In this document: positions 1 through 9,893 of the stretch, piece by piece
Numbering within the stretch: the stretch's first letter is position 1
Layout: each line of letters opens with the position of its first letter
Assembly (NCBI RefSeq): GCF_016586165.1
Contig: NZ_BCPR01000006.1
Coordinates: forward strand, 1-64,000
Reading direction: 5' to 3'
Length of the DNA: 64,000 bases
Origin: Dyella sp. EPa41
Lineage (GTDB): Bacteria > Pseudomonadota > Gammaproteobacteria > Xanthomonadales > Rhodanobacteraceae
Program-made: the position numbers and the translations under genes
The notes under the pieces: generated by a model
Told to the model about the DNA's origin: nothing
The model's database searches: none
The model's input: only the letters and a program-made list of their open reading frames with translations

Positions 1-337
1 GCTTAACCATTTTAGTGGAAAGCGCCGAAGCCAGAAGCGGAATTATTCAGATTCGAGGTCGGTGCGTCAATACTTTTTTTCATATTTTTTTCATCGCCGT
101 TGAAGAATCTTCATGTCCGGCGGTGAACGCGCTTCACCCGAGCCGCATAGTCTAACGAGCATCTTCACATTCGGCTATAGCTTCGCTGGAAATATTTCCG
201 CGATGTGTCTGCGCGTGGCGGTACATCGCCCGCGCGGCCGAACAAAGAAAGCAAGCCATCGTGCCGCGGTCGCGCACTGGAGACGCTGCAACGCCGGACC
301 GGTGCGGCGCGACAACGGAAAGGAAAGCAAAGAAAAA
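1..337. other. Intergenic region downstream of ftsH, no gene seen
   Basis: About 330 bases lie between the window edge and the ftsH terminator. The first 110 bases are AT-rich for this genome, with two T-runs near positions 67-90, and could hold a promoter for a gene beyond the left edge. The frames open here on both strands have no recognisable protein motifs and overlap the terminator and ftsH, so I do not call a gene. Confidence 0.5.
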
Positions 338-355
338 GGCGGCCCTGAGGCCGCC
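338..355 (-). terminator. Intrinsic terminator of the rlmE-ftsH operon
   Basis: A perfect 7-bp stem (GGCGGCC 338-344, GGCCGCC 349-355) closes a 4-base loop. Read on the minus strand it is followed by a run of T residues (positions 337-333). It lies 24 bases past the ftsH stop codon, which fits rho-independent termination of that operon. Confidence 0.85.
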
Positions 356-378
356 TTTTCTGCTGTGCTGCGCGTTGC

Positions 379-2324
<1,946 letters not shown>

Positions 2325-2328
<4 letters not shown>

Positions 2329-2975
2329 GCACGGTTCTCGCCCGATTGCCCGCCATGGATCTTGCGCCCCATGGCCAATGCATACACTTCACGCGAACGC
2401 GCGCGGGAAGCCTTAGGTTTACGCATCGTTACGCGGGTGAAGTCTGCGCGCAAGCTGCGTATGTATTCGTCAAAGCCTGTCCCCTGGAACAACTTGATCA
2501 GGAAAGACCCGCCCGGTTTGAGCCACTGGCGGCTGAAATCCAGCGCCAGCTCGGCCAGGTCCATCGCCCGGATCTGGTCGGCCAGGGCCACGCCACTCAT
2601 ATTGGGGGCCATATCAGACAGCACAAGATCGACCTGCTGGCCCTGCAGGCGGCTTTCCAGCTCGCGCAGGACCGATTCCTCGCGGAAGTCGCCCTGGAGG
2701 AAGTCCACCCCGCCGATGCCCTGCATGGGCAGGATATCCATGGCGACCACGGTGCCGCTGTCGCCCAGGCGCTGCCGCACCAGCTGCGACCAGCCGCCCG
2801 GCGCCGCGCCCAGGTCGACCACCCGCATGCCGGGCTTGAGCAGGCGGTCCTTGTCGATCAGTTCTTCCAGCTTGTAGACCGCACGCGAGCGAGCCCCTTC
2901 CGCCTGGGCTTTCTTCACATAAACGTCATCGAAATGCTCCCGCAGCCAGCGGGAACTGCTTTTGCTGCGAGACAT
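2325..2975 (-). CDS. rlmE: 23S rRNA (uridine-2'-O)-methyltransferase RlmE (FtsJ/RrmJ)
   Basis: This SAM-dependent enzyme methylates the 2'-O of U2552 in the A-loop of 23S rRNA late in 50S assembly. The 216-residue protein has the SAM-binding motif DLGAAPGG (54-61) and the K-D-K-E catalytic tetrad expected of the family: K35, D121 in SDMAPN, K161 and E196. I start at the ATG giving [15 protein letters not shown], because upstream codons in the longer open frame run into the divergent promoter region and lack family similarity. It is the first gene of the rlmE-ftsH operon and is divergent from yhbY, with an 84-base intergenic space that must hold both promoters. Confidence 0.96.
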
Positions 2976-3059
2976 GGGTCGGCAACTGCCACAGATACGG
3001 GGGAGATGACCCCATGATAACCTTAGCGGTCCTATCGCAGCGAATCCGAGACTGAACGC

Positions 3060-3356
3060 ATGGCACTTTCCCCCTCGCAGCGTCGCTATCTGCGCAGCCT
3101 CGCCCATGACCTGCACCCGGTCATCCTGCTCGGCGCCAAGGGCGCGACCGATGCCGTGGTGAAGGAACTGGACCTTGCCCTGTCCCATCATGAGCTCGTG
3201 AAAGTGAAGCTCTCGGGCGGTGACAAGGAAGAGCGCCAGCAGCAGATCGACTTCCTCGCCGAAGGCACCCAGTCAGAGAGCGTGCAGCAGATCGGTCATA
3301 TCGTCGTGCTTTTCCGCCGCAACGAAGACGAGCCCAAGCTCGCCCTGCCCCGCTGA
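3060..3356 (+). CDS. yhbY: CRM-domain ribosome assembly RNA-binding protein YhbY
   Basis: YhbY-family proteins bind pre-50S particles through a single CRM domain. The 98 residues are the expected length and begin with the typical [19 protein letters not shown] helix, then the conserved GAKG loop (about 25-28) and the segment HHELVKVKL. It stands divergent from rlmE, another 50S maturation factor, the arrangement seen in many gammaproteobacteria. Its stop overlaps the next start by one base (TGATG). Confidence 0.94.
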   Translation: MALSPSQRRYLRSLAHDLHPVILLGAKGATDAVVKELDLALSHHELVKVKLSGGDKEERQQQIDFLAEGTQSESVQQIGHIVVLFRRNEDEPKLALPR

Positions 3357-3730
3357 TGGATCTTTCGCTCGACCGTCCCGGCAATTACCTGTTCGTGCGC
3401 CGCGTGGGCCCACGCAGCATCATCGTGGTCGATCGCGAACTTACCTCCAGCTTCCTGCTCTCGCCTGAGCGTGCGGTGGAAAACTGGCCGGTGGCTGCGT
3501 CGAAGGAATTGGACGCCAGCCATGTGGACGCCATCCTCGAACTGGATCCGGAAGTCGTCCTGCTGGGCACCGGCGAGCGCCAGGTGTTTCCCGCCCCCGC
3601 CTTCATGGCCGGCCTGCTGCGAAAGGGCGTGGGCATCGAGGTGATGGACAACGCGGCCGCGGCACGTACCTATGACCTGCTGGCCGGCGAGCGTCGGCGC
3701 GTGGTGGTCGCCTTCATTCTGCCGGGCTGA
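3356..3730 (+). CDS. Mth938/NDUFAF3-like (DUF498) domain protein
   Basis: A 124-residue protein with the features of the Mth938-like family: an N-terminal segment ending in GPRSIIVVDRE, a central LDPEVVLLGTGERQ stretch, and GIEVMDNAAAARTYDLLAGERRRVVVAFI near the C-terminus. A eukaryotic relative (NDUFAF3) helps assemble respiratory complex I; the bacterial role is not established. The start codon overlaps the yhbY stop, so the two are probably co-transcribed. The family call is firm; no biochemical function should be assigned. Confidence 0.85.
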   Translation: MDLSLDRPGNYLFVRRVGPRSIIVVDRELTSSFLLSPERAVENWPVAASKELDASHVDAILELDPEVVLLGTGERQVFPAPAFMAGLLRKGVGIEVMDNAAAARTYDLLAGERRRVVVAFILPG

Positions 3731-3753
3731 TCCGGGCATCCCTATCCATCCCT

Positions 3754-3835
3754 GCGGGAGCGCACCCGGTGCGCGATAGCCTGCCTCGGGGCCAGCCTGA
3801 AGCGCTGCGGTCGCGCACTGGGTGCGCTCCTGCAA
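3754..3835. repeat. REP-like palindromic element (pair of inverted arms)
   Basis: A left arm GGAGCGCACCCGGTGCGCGA (3757-3776) faces an inverted right arm TCGCGCACTGGGTGCGCTCC (3811-3830) about 34 bases away. The same arms recur many times in the window. Here the element lies between the convergent 3' ends of the Mth938-like gene and nlpD, where it may also help stop transcription. Confidence 0.85.
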
Positions 3836-3858
3836 AACGAATATCGCGGCGCGGTGAA

Positions 3859-4824
3859 TCAGCGCGACGGCAGATAACCCAGCGGATCGACCGGATTGCC
3901 GTCCTTGCGTATCTGGAACTGCAGTTCGTCACGCGATGCGCCGGTGGAACCCATCTCGGCAATCTGCTGCCCGGCGGTCACGCGCTGGCCTTCCTTCACC
4001 AGTCGCTTGCTGTTGTGGCCGTAGGCCGACAGGTAGCTGTCGTTGTGCTTGACGATGATCAGCTCGCCGTAACCCACCAGGCCATTGCCGCTGTAGACCA
4101 CCACGCCATCGGCGGCGGCACGCACGGCATCGCCTGACTTGCCGGCGATCTCGATGCCGGGAATGGCGTCGCCGGATTGGAAACGCTTGATCAGCGAACC
4201 GTCCGCGGGCCATCGCCAGGTCACGCCGCCGTTGGCACGCGTGGCTCCCGGCGCAATGGCGGCCGGCGGTGCCGGTGGGGGCGTGTTGCTGGCCGTGGCC
4301 GCCGGCGCTCCGGCAATCGGTACGACCGGCGTGGTGCTCGCCGCCGAGGCGAGCGGAGCGGCCGGAGCCGGCGGCGTCTGGGCAGGCGCTGCGGGTTGCG
4401 TGCCCACGGGCGACTGACCCGCAGGGGCGGCATGCGCGGGAGCGGGCGCCGGAGTCGATGGCTTGGCAGTCGTGGCAGCCACGGCTGCGGGCGCTGCATG
4501 CGCAGGGGCCGCCGGCGTGCCGTTGGGGGCCGCCAGCTTCAATTCCTGCCCAGGCCAGATCGTGTATGGCGAAGCGATGTTGTTCCAGCTGGCAAGGTCG
4601 CGGAAATCGACGCCGTTACGAAACGCGATCGAATAGAGCGTGTCGCCCTTGCTGACCTTGTAGGTGCCACCCGGCGCGGGCCGGCTCGCCGGGGCAACGG
4701 TGGCCGCGGTGCGAGAGGAGGAGGTTCCTGCCGTGGGTTCGACCACGACCGAGCGCTGCGTTCCGCAGGCGGCCAACACCACGATGGCAGAGGTCAGGGT
4801 GAGCGACCGGAGATATCCATTCAT
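3859..4824 (-). CDS. nlpD: NlpD-type lipoprotein with LysM and degenerate LytM domain
   Basis: Likely an outer-membrane lipoprotein that activates a cell-separation amidase. The 321-residue form starting MNGYLRSL has a signal peptide with lipobox LAAC and lipidated Cys20; an in-frame ATG four codons upstream is possible. A LysM domain spans about 54-98, then a roughly 100-residue Ala/Pro-rich linker, then a LytM (M23) domain from about 215. Two zinc ligands of active LytM enzymes are missing: the first His is absent (the segment reads IPGIEIAG), and the HxH motif is replaced by ELQFQIR. That matches E. coli NlpD-type activators rather than hydrolases. It ends the minus-strand surE-pcm-yqaA-nlpD group. 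Confidence 0.9.
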   Translation of the reverse strand: MNGYLRSLTLTSAIVVLAACGTQRSVVVEPTAGTSSSRTAATVAPASRPAPGGTYKVSKGDTLYSIAFRNGVDFRDLASWNNIASPYTIWPGQELKLAAPNGTPAAPAHAAPAAVAATTAKPSTPAPAPAHAAPAGQSPVGTQPAAPAQTPPAPAAPLASAASTTPVVPIAGAPAATASNTPPPAPPAAIAPGATRANGGVTWRWPADGSLIKRFQSGDAIPGIEIAGKSGDAVRAAADGVVVYSGNGLVGYGELIIVKHNDSYLSAYGHNSKRLVKEGQRVTAGQQIAEMGSTGASRDELQFQIRKDGNPVDPLGYLPSR

Positions 4825-4901
4825 GGCAATGAGCATAGCGAGGCGGCACGGTATTTTCATGCGTACGACGCCCGACGGTGCGTCAGCGCCACGGCCATCG
4901 T

Positions 4902-5510
4902 TCAGCGCGACCAGATCCACCAGGCCAGCAAGCCCGCCAGGATCACCAGCGCCGCCCAGCCGATCCGTTCGATGTGCTTGTGCAGGATGCGTTCGGCGCG
5001 CTCGCCGAAAATGCGGATCAGCAGCGCGAGCAACCACACCCGCTTGCCGCGGCCGACGGCCATGCAGACCAGGAACGGAATCACCGGCACGCCGACGATG
5101 CCCGACGCCCAGGTGACGAACTTCATCGGGACGACGGGCTGCAGGGCCGCGAGCGCGAGCACCACCAGCAGGCCGAGCCAATGCTCGTTCATCTGCATGC
5201 GCAGGTTGTCGACGCCCTTCTCGATCGGCGCCAGCAGATGCAGCGAATCGAGCAGCGGCGACAGCGCGTGGAAAGCCCAGTGGCCGAGCGCGTAGCCGAC
5301 CAGCGAACCGAGCAACGAGAACAGCAGGCTGATGTTGGCGTAGAAGAAGGCCTTGTGACGCTTGCCGAGCATCATCGGCGCAAGCATCACTTCCGGCATG
5401 ATCGGGAAGATGAAGGCCTCGACGAAGCTCAATCCGCAGAGGTAGTACACAGCCCTGGGATCGCGCGCCCACGTGAGTGCGCGCGCATACAGCGGTCCGA
5501 ACAGACGCAT
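4902..5510 (-). CDS. yqaA: DedA/YqaA-family inner membrane protein
   Basis: A 202-residue polytopic protein of the SNARE-associated/DedA superfamily, thought to include lipid scramblases and transporters; the substrate of this subfamily is unknown. Visible signs are a hydrophobic N-terminal segment ending in FVEAFIFPIMPEVML, repeated glycine-rich membrane helices (SLLGSLVGYALGHWAF) and a basic GRGKRVW loop before the last helices. It lies between pcm and nlpD, the position held by yqaA-type genes in Xanthomonas. Alternative starts upstream are unlikely, since the first residues already fit the family. Confidence 0.87.
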   Translation of the reverse strand: MRLFGPLYARALTWARDPRAVYYLCGLSFVEAFIFPIMPEVMLAPMMLGKRHKAFFYANISLLFSLLGSLVGYALGHWAFHALSPLLDSLHLLAPIEKGVDNLRMQMNEHWLGLLVVLALAALQPVVPMKFVTWASGIVGVPVIPFLVCMAVGRGKRVWLLALLIRIFGERAERILHKHIERIGWAALVILAGLLAWWIWSR

Positions 5511-5541
5511 GCTCAGGAATGTCCTTGTAGGCAGTGGCGCA

Positions 5542-6222
5542 TCAACCGATGCCGCCGAGCAATGGCACGAAACTGACCGCTGCCAGTTCCTCCTGGATGA
5601 AGTCGCCCTGCCCGTCGCCGCGCATGCGGATCAGCATCTGGTTGCTGGGCGAACCCACCGGCGCCACCAGCACGCCGGTGGGGCTGAGCTGGTCGAGGAC
5701 GGCATGCGGGATCGCATCGCCCGCCGCGGTGAGGATGATGGCGTCGAACGGCGCCTCGTCCGGCCAGCCAAGCTTGCCGTCGTCGTGACGCGAGCGGATG
5801 TTGGTCAGGCCCAATTGCCGGAAGCGGCGGCGCGCCTGGCGCAGCAGCTCCTCGATGCGCTCGACCGTATAGACCTGCGGCACCACCTGGGCCAGCACCA
5901 CGGCCTGGTAACCCGAGCCAGTGCCGATTTCCAGCACCTTCTGCGGCACGCCGAATTCAAGCAGCGCTTCCGTCATGCGCGCCACCACCCATGGCTGGGA
6001 GATGGTCTGGCCATGGCCGATCGGCAGCGCGGTGTTTTCGTAGGCGCGCGAGTGCAGCGCCTGGTCGATGAAATGATGGCGCGGCGTGTTGCGGATCACG
6101 TCGATCACGCGCTGGTCGCGGATGCCCTCTTCCTTGAGCTTGGTAGCCAGGCGATCGCGCGCGCGCTGCGAGGTCATGCCCTCGCCCTTCAATGCGGATG
6201 GCGGCAATGGATGCACGTTCAT
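5542..6222 (-). CDS. pcm: Protein-L-isoaspartate O-methyltransferase
   Basis: Repairs isoaspartyl residues in aged proteins using SAM. The protein has the diagnostic [19 protein letters not shown] segment, the SAM motif [12 protein letters not shown], and the conserved YTVERI after it. I chose the ATG giving MNVHPLPP (226 residues), which sits 4 bases past the surE stop and gives the length of Xanthomonas relatives; the internal [10 protein letters not shown] start (6177, 211 residues) equals the E. coli form and cannot be excluded. It is coupled to surE, a classic stationary-phase pairing. Confidence 0.94.
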   Translation of the reverse strand: MNVHPLPPSALKGEGMTSQRARDRLATKLKEEGIRDQRVIDVIRNTPRHHFIDQALHSRAYENTALPIGHGQTISQPWVVARMTEALLEFGVPQKVLEIGTGSGYQAVVLAQVVPQVYTVERIEELLRQARRRFRQLGLTNIRSRHDDGKLGWPDEAPFDAIILTAAGDAIPHAVLDQLSPTGVLVAPVGSPSNQMLIRMRGDGQGDFIQEELAAVSFVPLLGGIG

Positions 6223-6226
6223 GCCC

Positions 6227-7018
6227 TCACGCCGCCTCTTCGGCGTTCTTGCCGCCGACACCCTTGTTCAACGCGCCGACCCAGCTGCTGACCTTTTCCA
6301 GCGCCTGGAAGCGCGTGAGGTCCACATGGATGGGCGTCACCGAGACATAGCCGCGACGCACCGCATTGAAGTCGGTGCCGGGACCGGCATCGTCCACGTC
6401 ACCCGCGGGGCCGATCCACCAGATGGTCTTGCCGCGGGGATCGGTCTGCTTGATGCACGGTGCGGAACGATGACGCTTGCCCAGGCGGGTGACTTCGAAA
6501 CCGTGGATTTCATCCCACGGGCGGTCCGGCACGTTCACGTTGAGGATCGTGTCCGCCGGCAACGGATCGACCAGCAGTCGCTGCATCAGCAGCAGCACGG
6601 CGTTCGCCGCCGACTCGTAGTGGATGCCGTTGTGGTCCTTGCTCACCAGCGACACGGCAATGGCGGGCAGGCCCAGGAAGCGCCCTTCCATGGCCGCTGA
6701 CACGGTGCCGGAATAGATCACATCGTCGCCGAGGTTGGCGGAATTGTTGATGCCGGACACCACGATGTCGGGCTCGTGGTCGAGCATGCCCGCCAGCGCC
6801 AGGTGCACGCAATCGGTCGGCGTGCCGGCGACACGGTAATAACCGTTGTCCATCCGCAGCGCGCGGATGGGGGCATCCAGCGTGAGTGAATTGCTGGCGC
6901 CGGAACGGTCTCGGTCCGGCGCCACCACCGTGACTTGGCCGACCGCGCCGAGGCGCTCGGCGAGCACGCGGATGCCAGGTGCATCCACGCCGTCGTCGTT
7001 GCTTACCAGAACTCGCAT
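6227..7018 (-). CDS. surE: 5'/3'-nucleotidase SurE
   Basis: A metal-dependent nucleoside monophosphatase linked to stress and stationary-phase survival. The 263-residue protein starts [16 protein letters not shown], carrying the paired Asp metal ligands, and has the [14 protein letters not shown] and [21 protein letters not shown] blocks typical of SurE. The longer open frame upstream lacks similarity, so the ATG at 7018 is used. Pcm follows almost at once. The gene faces away from the smr gene across a 185-base spacer. Confidence 0.95.
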   Translation of the reverse strand: MRVLVSNDDGVDAPGIRVLAERLGAVGQVTVVAPDRDRSGASNSLTLDAPIRALRMDNGYYRVAGTPTDCVHLALAGMLDHEPDIVVSGINNSANLGDDVIYSGTVSAAMEGRFLGLPAIAVSLVSKDHNGIHYESAANAVLLLMQRLLVDPLPADTILNVNVPDRPWDEIHGFEVTRLGKRHRSAPCIKQTDPRGKTIWWIGPAGDVDDAGPGTDFNAVRRGYVSVTPIHVDLTRFQALEKVSSWVGALNKGVGGKNAEEAA

Positions 7019-7203
7019 GATGATCCGTTCAAAGCCAATCGCGGCGCTTCGGTTTCGACGAAACACGCCGGGTGAAGCCTGAAGTCTACCGGACCGGGGC
7101 CATGGTTTCACATTGCCCGGAAGCCCGGTTCCGCAGGCCCGCCACCAACCCGGCTCATGGCCGCCGCGACGCCGGAATCCTTCGGCTGCATTACGATGCA
7201 GGC

Positions 7204-7878
7204 ATGAAACATCGCCCGCCAGCCCAGGTCTCCGATGACGATGCACGCCTGTTTCGCGAAGCCATCGGCGAGGTAAAGGCTTTTGACCCGGTGGCTCCGC
7301 CGCCGGCCGCGCCCAAGCCGGCCCCCGAGCCACGCATGTTCGAAGCGGACGAAGCCGCCGTACCCGGTGAACTGCTGGACATGGCCTTCGATCCCACGCT
7401 GCTCGAAGTCGGCGAAGAGCTGAGCTATCTACGGGATGGCTATCCGCCCAAACTGCTGCGCCAGCTCAAGCGTGGCCAATTCAGCGTGCAGGACGACATC
7501 GACCTGCACCAGATGAACGCCGCCGCGGCGCAGGCCTGCATCAACGATTTCCTCGCCGACGCCAAGCGACGGGGCATCCGCTGCGTGCGCATCGTGCACG
7601 GCAAGGGCTTGCGCTCGCGCGCGGCCGGCCCGGTGCTGAAAGTGCTGACGGACCGGATGTTGAGGCGGCGTGATGACGTGGTGGCGTTTGCTTCGGCAAG
7701 GCCGATGCGAGGGGGGAACGGGGGCGGTAGTGGTGCTTTTGAAGGGGTGAACTGTCCCGGTCACCTTTCTTTTGTAGGAGCGCACCTTGTGCGCGACCGC
7801 CTTTCGCGCCGGTCTGCATGTCGTCGCTCTTTTGATGCCGGCTGTTGCCTTCGGTTGCCGCGCTGCCTACGACCGTAG
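7204..7878 (+). CDS. Smr/MutS2-domain protein, C-terminus apparently frameshifted
   Basis: A stand-alone Smr protein, a family of putative nucleases acting on RNA or branched DNA. The N-terminal half is variable and proline-rich. The Smr core has the [17 protein letters not shown] block and the [13 protein letters not shown] loop with the HGKG motif. The expected family ending (GG-GA-x-VLL) is absent from the open frame. It appears intact in the next frame: removing one G from the G5 run at 7720-7724 restores GAVVVLLKG followed by a stop at 7748-7750, giving 181 residues. As written the frame instead reads on through the REP-like repeat to 7878 (224 residues). Either a true frameshift or a sequencing error in a homopolymer. 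Confidence 0.8.
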   Translation: MKHRPPAQVSDDDARLFREAIGEVKAFDPVAPPPAAPKPAPEPRMFEADEAAVPGELLDMAFDPTLLEVGEELSYLRDGYPPKLLRQLKRGQFSVQDDIDLHQMNAAAAQACINDFLADAKRRGIRCVRIVHGKGLRSRAAGPVLKVLTDRMLRRRDDVVAFASARPMRGGNGGGSGAFEGVNCPGHLSFVGAHLVRDRLSRRSACRRSFDAGCCLRLPRCLRP

Positions 7879-8250
7879 GAAGTCCCCCGTGGGACGCGGC
7901 GGGCGTTTCAACGTCCTGCCGCCCCCTGTAGGAGCGCACCCTGTGCGCGACAGCCTTTCGCGCCGGTCTGCACGTCTATTGCTCTTGTGATGACGGTTTG
8001 CCTCCGGTTGCCACGCTATCGCGAGCATGCCGCCTACGACCGTAGAAAGTCCCCGTGTGACGCGGCGCTCGATCCCCTGCCGGCCTCTGTAGGAGCGCAC
8101 CCTGTGCGCGACCGCCTTTCGCGGCGGTCTGCATGGTTGTGGCTTTTATGAGAGCAGGCTATTCCCTTCGGTAGCTCCGCTAACGCCAGGGTGCCGCCTA
8201 CGCAGCGGGCGTTTCGACGTCCTGCCGGCGACGCGAAGCTAGTCCCCGTG
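7774..8250. repeat. Three tandem long REP-containing units
   Basis: Copies beginning GTAGGAGCGCACC start at 7774, 7928 and 8089 (spacings 154 and 161 bases). Each continues with the GTGCGCGAC arm, a TTTCGCG-CGGTCTGCA block, a variable middle and a GCCGCCTACG block (CTGCCTACG in the first copy) before the next unit. The copies have diverged by point changes, so the array is not recent. It lies between convergent smr and truD. The first copy is read in frame by the extended smr. Confidence 0.85.
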
Positions 8251-8404
8251 GGACGACGCAAAGCTAGTCCCGTGGGACCGCCGAGTCACTTTTCTTTTGC
8301 TGGCCCACGCACGCGCAGGAGCGCGTGCGAACGGCGAAGCCGGCCCGTAGGGCGGAGGGCAGGATGCCCGGAGTCAAAGATCCCACGGGGACTAGCTTCG
8401 CGTC
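8230..8404. repeat. Perfect 24-bp inverted repeat pair flanking about 127 bp
   Basis: Bases 8230-8253 (GACGCGAAGCTAGTCC...) are the exact reverse complement of 8381-8404. A near-identical direct copy of the left arm follows at 8254-8277. Outside the right arm (8405-8428) and inside the left (about 8284-8302) lie imperfectly related AAAGTAACCCAAAGAAAA-type segments. No coding sequence lies between the arms. The structure looks like a miniature mobile or palindromic element. Confidence 0.8.
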
Positions 8405-8444
8405 GAAAGTAACCCAAAGAAAATGGCCTTCAGAGCCAGAGCTC

Positions 8445-8621
8445 ATGGCGATATGCGGGGTAGAAGCGTCGGATGACCGAGGCCAGCTACGGTGCGCTCG
8501 TTACTACCTCAAGCGGAGCGGCTACACCGCAACGCGCCGATACGAAGAGGACTTAAAGCAGGCTCTCGGATTGCCGCTGCGTAGGCGTCCCGTTGGCGGC
8601 GGCGCCACAATCGAAGACTGA
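8445..8621 (+). CDS. Possible 58-residue hypothetical protein in the repeat island
   Basis: A short open frame starting MAICGVEASDDRGQL and containing RCARYYLKRSGYTATRRYEE, with a protein-like mix of charged and aromatic residues. The segment is less GC-biased than its surroundings. I recognise no family and see no convincing ribosome-binding site. It may be a remnant of a larger gene broken up when the repeats accumulated, or chance. Confidence 0.25.
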   Translation: MAICGVEASDDRGQLRCARYYLKRSGYTATRRYEEDLKQALGLPLRRRPVGGGATIED

Positions 8622-8682
8622 CGCCACTGGATGGCTTGCTACGCTCGCCCTTCGAGGCCGCCCTACGGGCGCTCTGCGCGCT

Positions 8683-8762
8683 TCGCGCTTGTCCGGCCTA
8701 CGCCGGGATGACGCTCATGGGGATCGAGGCGAAAGGCGGTCGCGTACTGGGTGCGCTCCTAC
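8683..8762. repeat. Repeat remnants: half 122-bp-family arm and half REP arm
   Basis: The stretch ending CCTACGCCGGGATGACG (up to 8713) resembles one arm of the palindromic elements at 16875 and 23174. A single inverted REP arm TCGCGTACTGGGTGCGCTCC lies at 8740-8759. Both look like orphan halves. Confidence 0.6.
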
Positions 8763-8826
8763 AGAAGGCGGCGTGGAGACGATAGCGTCTCCCAACGCGT
8801 TCCATCGACGGCAGGGCACGCGTCGC

Positions 8827-9840
8827 CTACGTCCTCGCCAGCTCCCTCACCACCGTCGTCGCATAGGCCCCTGCCGGCAGCTCGAAGCTCAGCTCCAGCG
8901 CGTCGCCTGCCAGCCAGCGCCAGTTGAGGTTGCGGGGAATCATGCGCAGTGCGCGACGCTCCTGGTCCATCTTGGCGGCGACGAGGCCATCCGCGAGATC
9001 GCTGTTGGCTGCGGCGACCGCGTTTTCGAGCGCGGCCACATCGGCTTGGGCCGGCGTATCGCCACGCCCCCACAGCGGGCCCGAAGGATGGATGTCGCCT
9101 TTGGCGAGTCGCTCGGAAAGCACGGCATCGAACGGCTCGGGGCCGAACCACGAGCGCGAACCATCCAGCGCCCAGATTTCGCCTTCCATCGGCGCATCCC
9201 AGCCGGCCTGCTCGACGCGCGCGGCCAGCACGGCATTGAAGATGTGCGAGCGCGCGGCGGAGAGCAGGAAATGCCGCTTGTCGCGGTCGACGCGACGCCC
9301 CGCGAACATCGCCCTCGCCTGCGCGACGTTGCCGCCTTCGCGACCGAAACGCTGCTCGCCAAAATAGTTGGGCACGCCACGCTGCGCGATCTGGGCGAGC
9401 ACCTGCTCCGCCACGGCGCGGTCTCCTTGCACGTCGCGCAGCACGAGCACGAAACGGTTGCCACGCAGGGCGCCGCGCTTGAGCTTGCGCTTGTGGCGCG
9501 TTGCCGCCAGCACCTTCACTTCCGCGTGCGGGAATGCGGACCAGTCGGGATCGGGCTTGCCGGCCAGCTGCACCGAGAAGGTCTGCCGCGTGACGGCATG
9601 GCGGTCCTTGAGGCCGGCGTAGCCGACATTGAGCGGCGGCACCCCGGCGAAGCGCGCCAGTTCTTTCGCTACCCAGTCGGTGTTGGAGCCGCGCTTTTCG
9701 ACCCATAGCAGTGCGTGTTCGCCTTCGCCATCGGCGTCATAGCCCAGGATTTCCTCCACCTGGAAATCTTCCGGGGCAGCCCGCAACACCGCGGTCAGCG
9801 CCGGGTTGCCATAGGCATAGGGCAGTTCGAGATCGGACAT
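8827..9840 (-). CDS. truD: tRNA pseudouridine(13) synthase TruD
   Basis: Converts U13 of tRNA-Glu to pseudouridine. The 337-residue protein shows the TruD hallmarks: an N-terminal FQVEEILGYDADGEGEH block, the catalytic-aspartate motif GYAGLKDRHAVTRQ (Asp in GLKD), and the C-terminal GGAYA-like motif here as AGAYATTVVREL. In Xanthomonas truD lies in the ispD-ispF-truD-surE string; here mgtE separates it from ispF and the smr/repeat island separates it from surE. Confidence 0.95.
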   Translation of the reverse strand: MSDLELPYAYGNPALTAVLRAAPEDFQVEEILGYDADGEGEHALLWVEKRGSNTDWVAKELARFAGVPPLNVGYAGLKDRHAVTRQTFSVQLAGKPDPDWSAFPHAEVKVLAATRHKRKLKRGALRGNRFVLVLRDVQGDRAVAEQVLAQIAQRGVPNYFGEQRFGREGGNVAQARAMFAGRRVDRDKRHFLLSAARSHIFNAVLAARVEQAGWDAPMEGEIWALDGSRSWFGPEPFDAVLSERLAKGDIHPSGPLWGRGDTPAQADVAALENAVAAANSDLADGLVAAKMDQERRALRMIPRNLNWRWLAGDALELSFELPAGAYATTVVRELART

Positions 9841-9893
9841 GGGACTCCACCGGGCACGCCGGCATCAAGAAGTTGAATGGCGCCAGCGGCGCA

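Noticed and set aside
8445-8621. Treating the 58-residue frame as a firm gene
   Set aside because: There is no ribosome-binding site, no family and a repeat-rich setting; it is kept only as a low-confidence feature.
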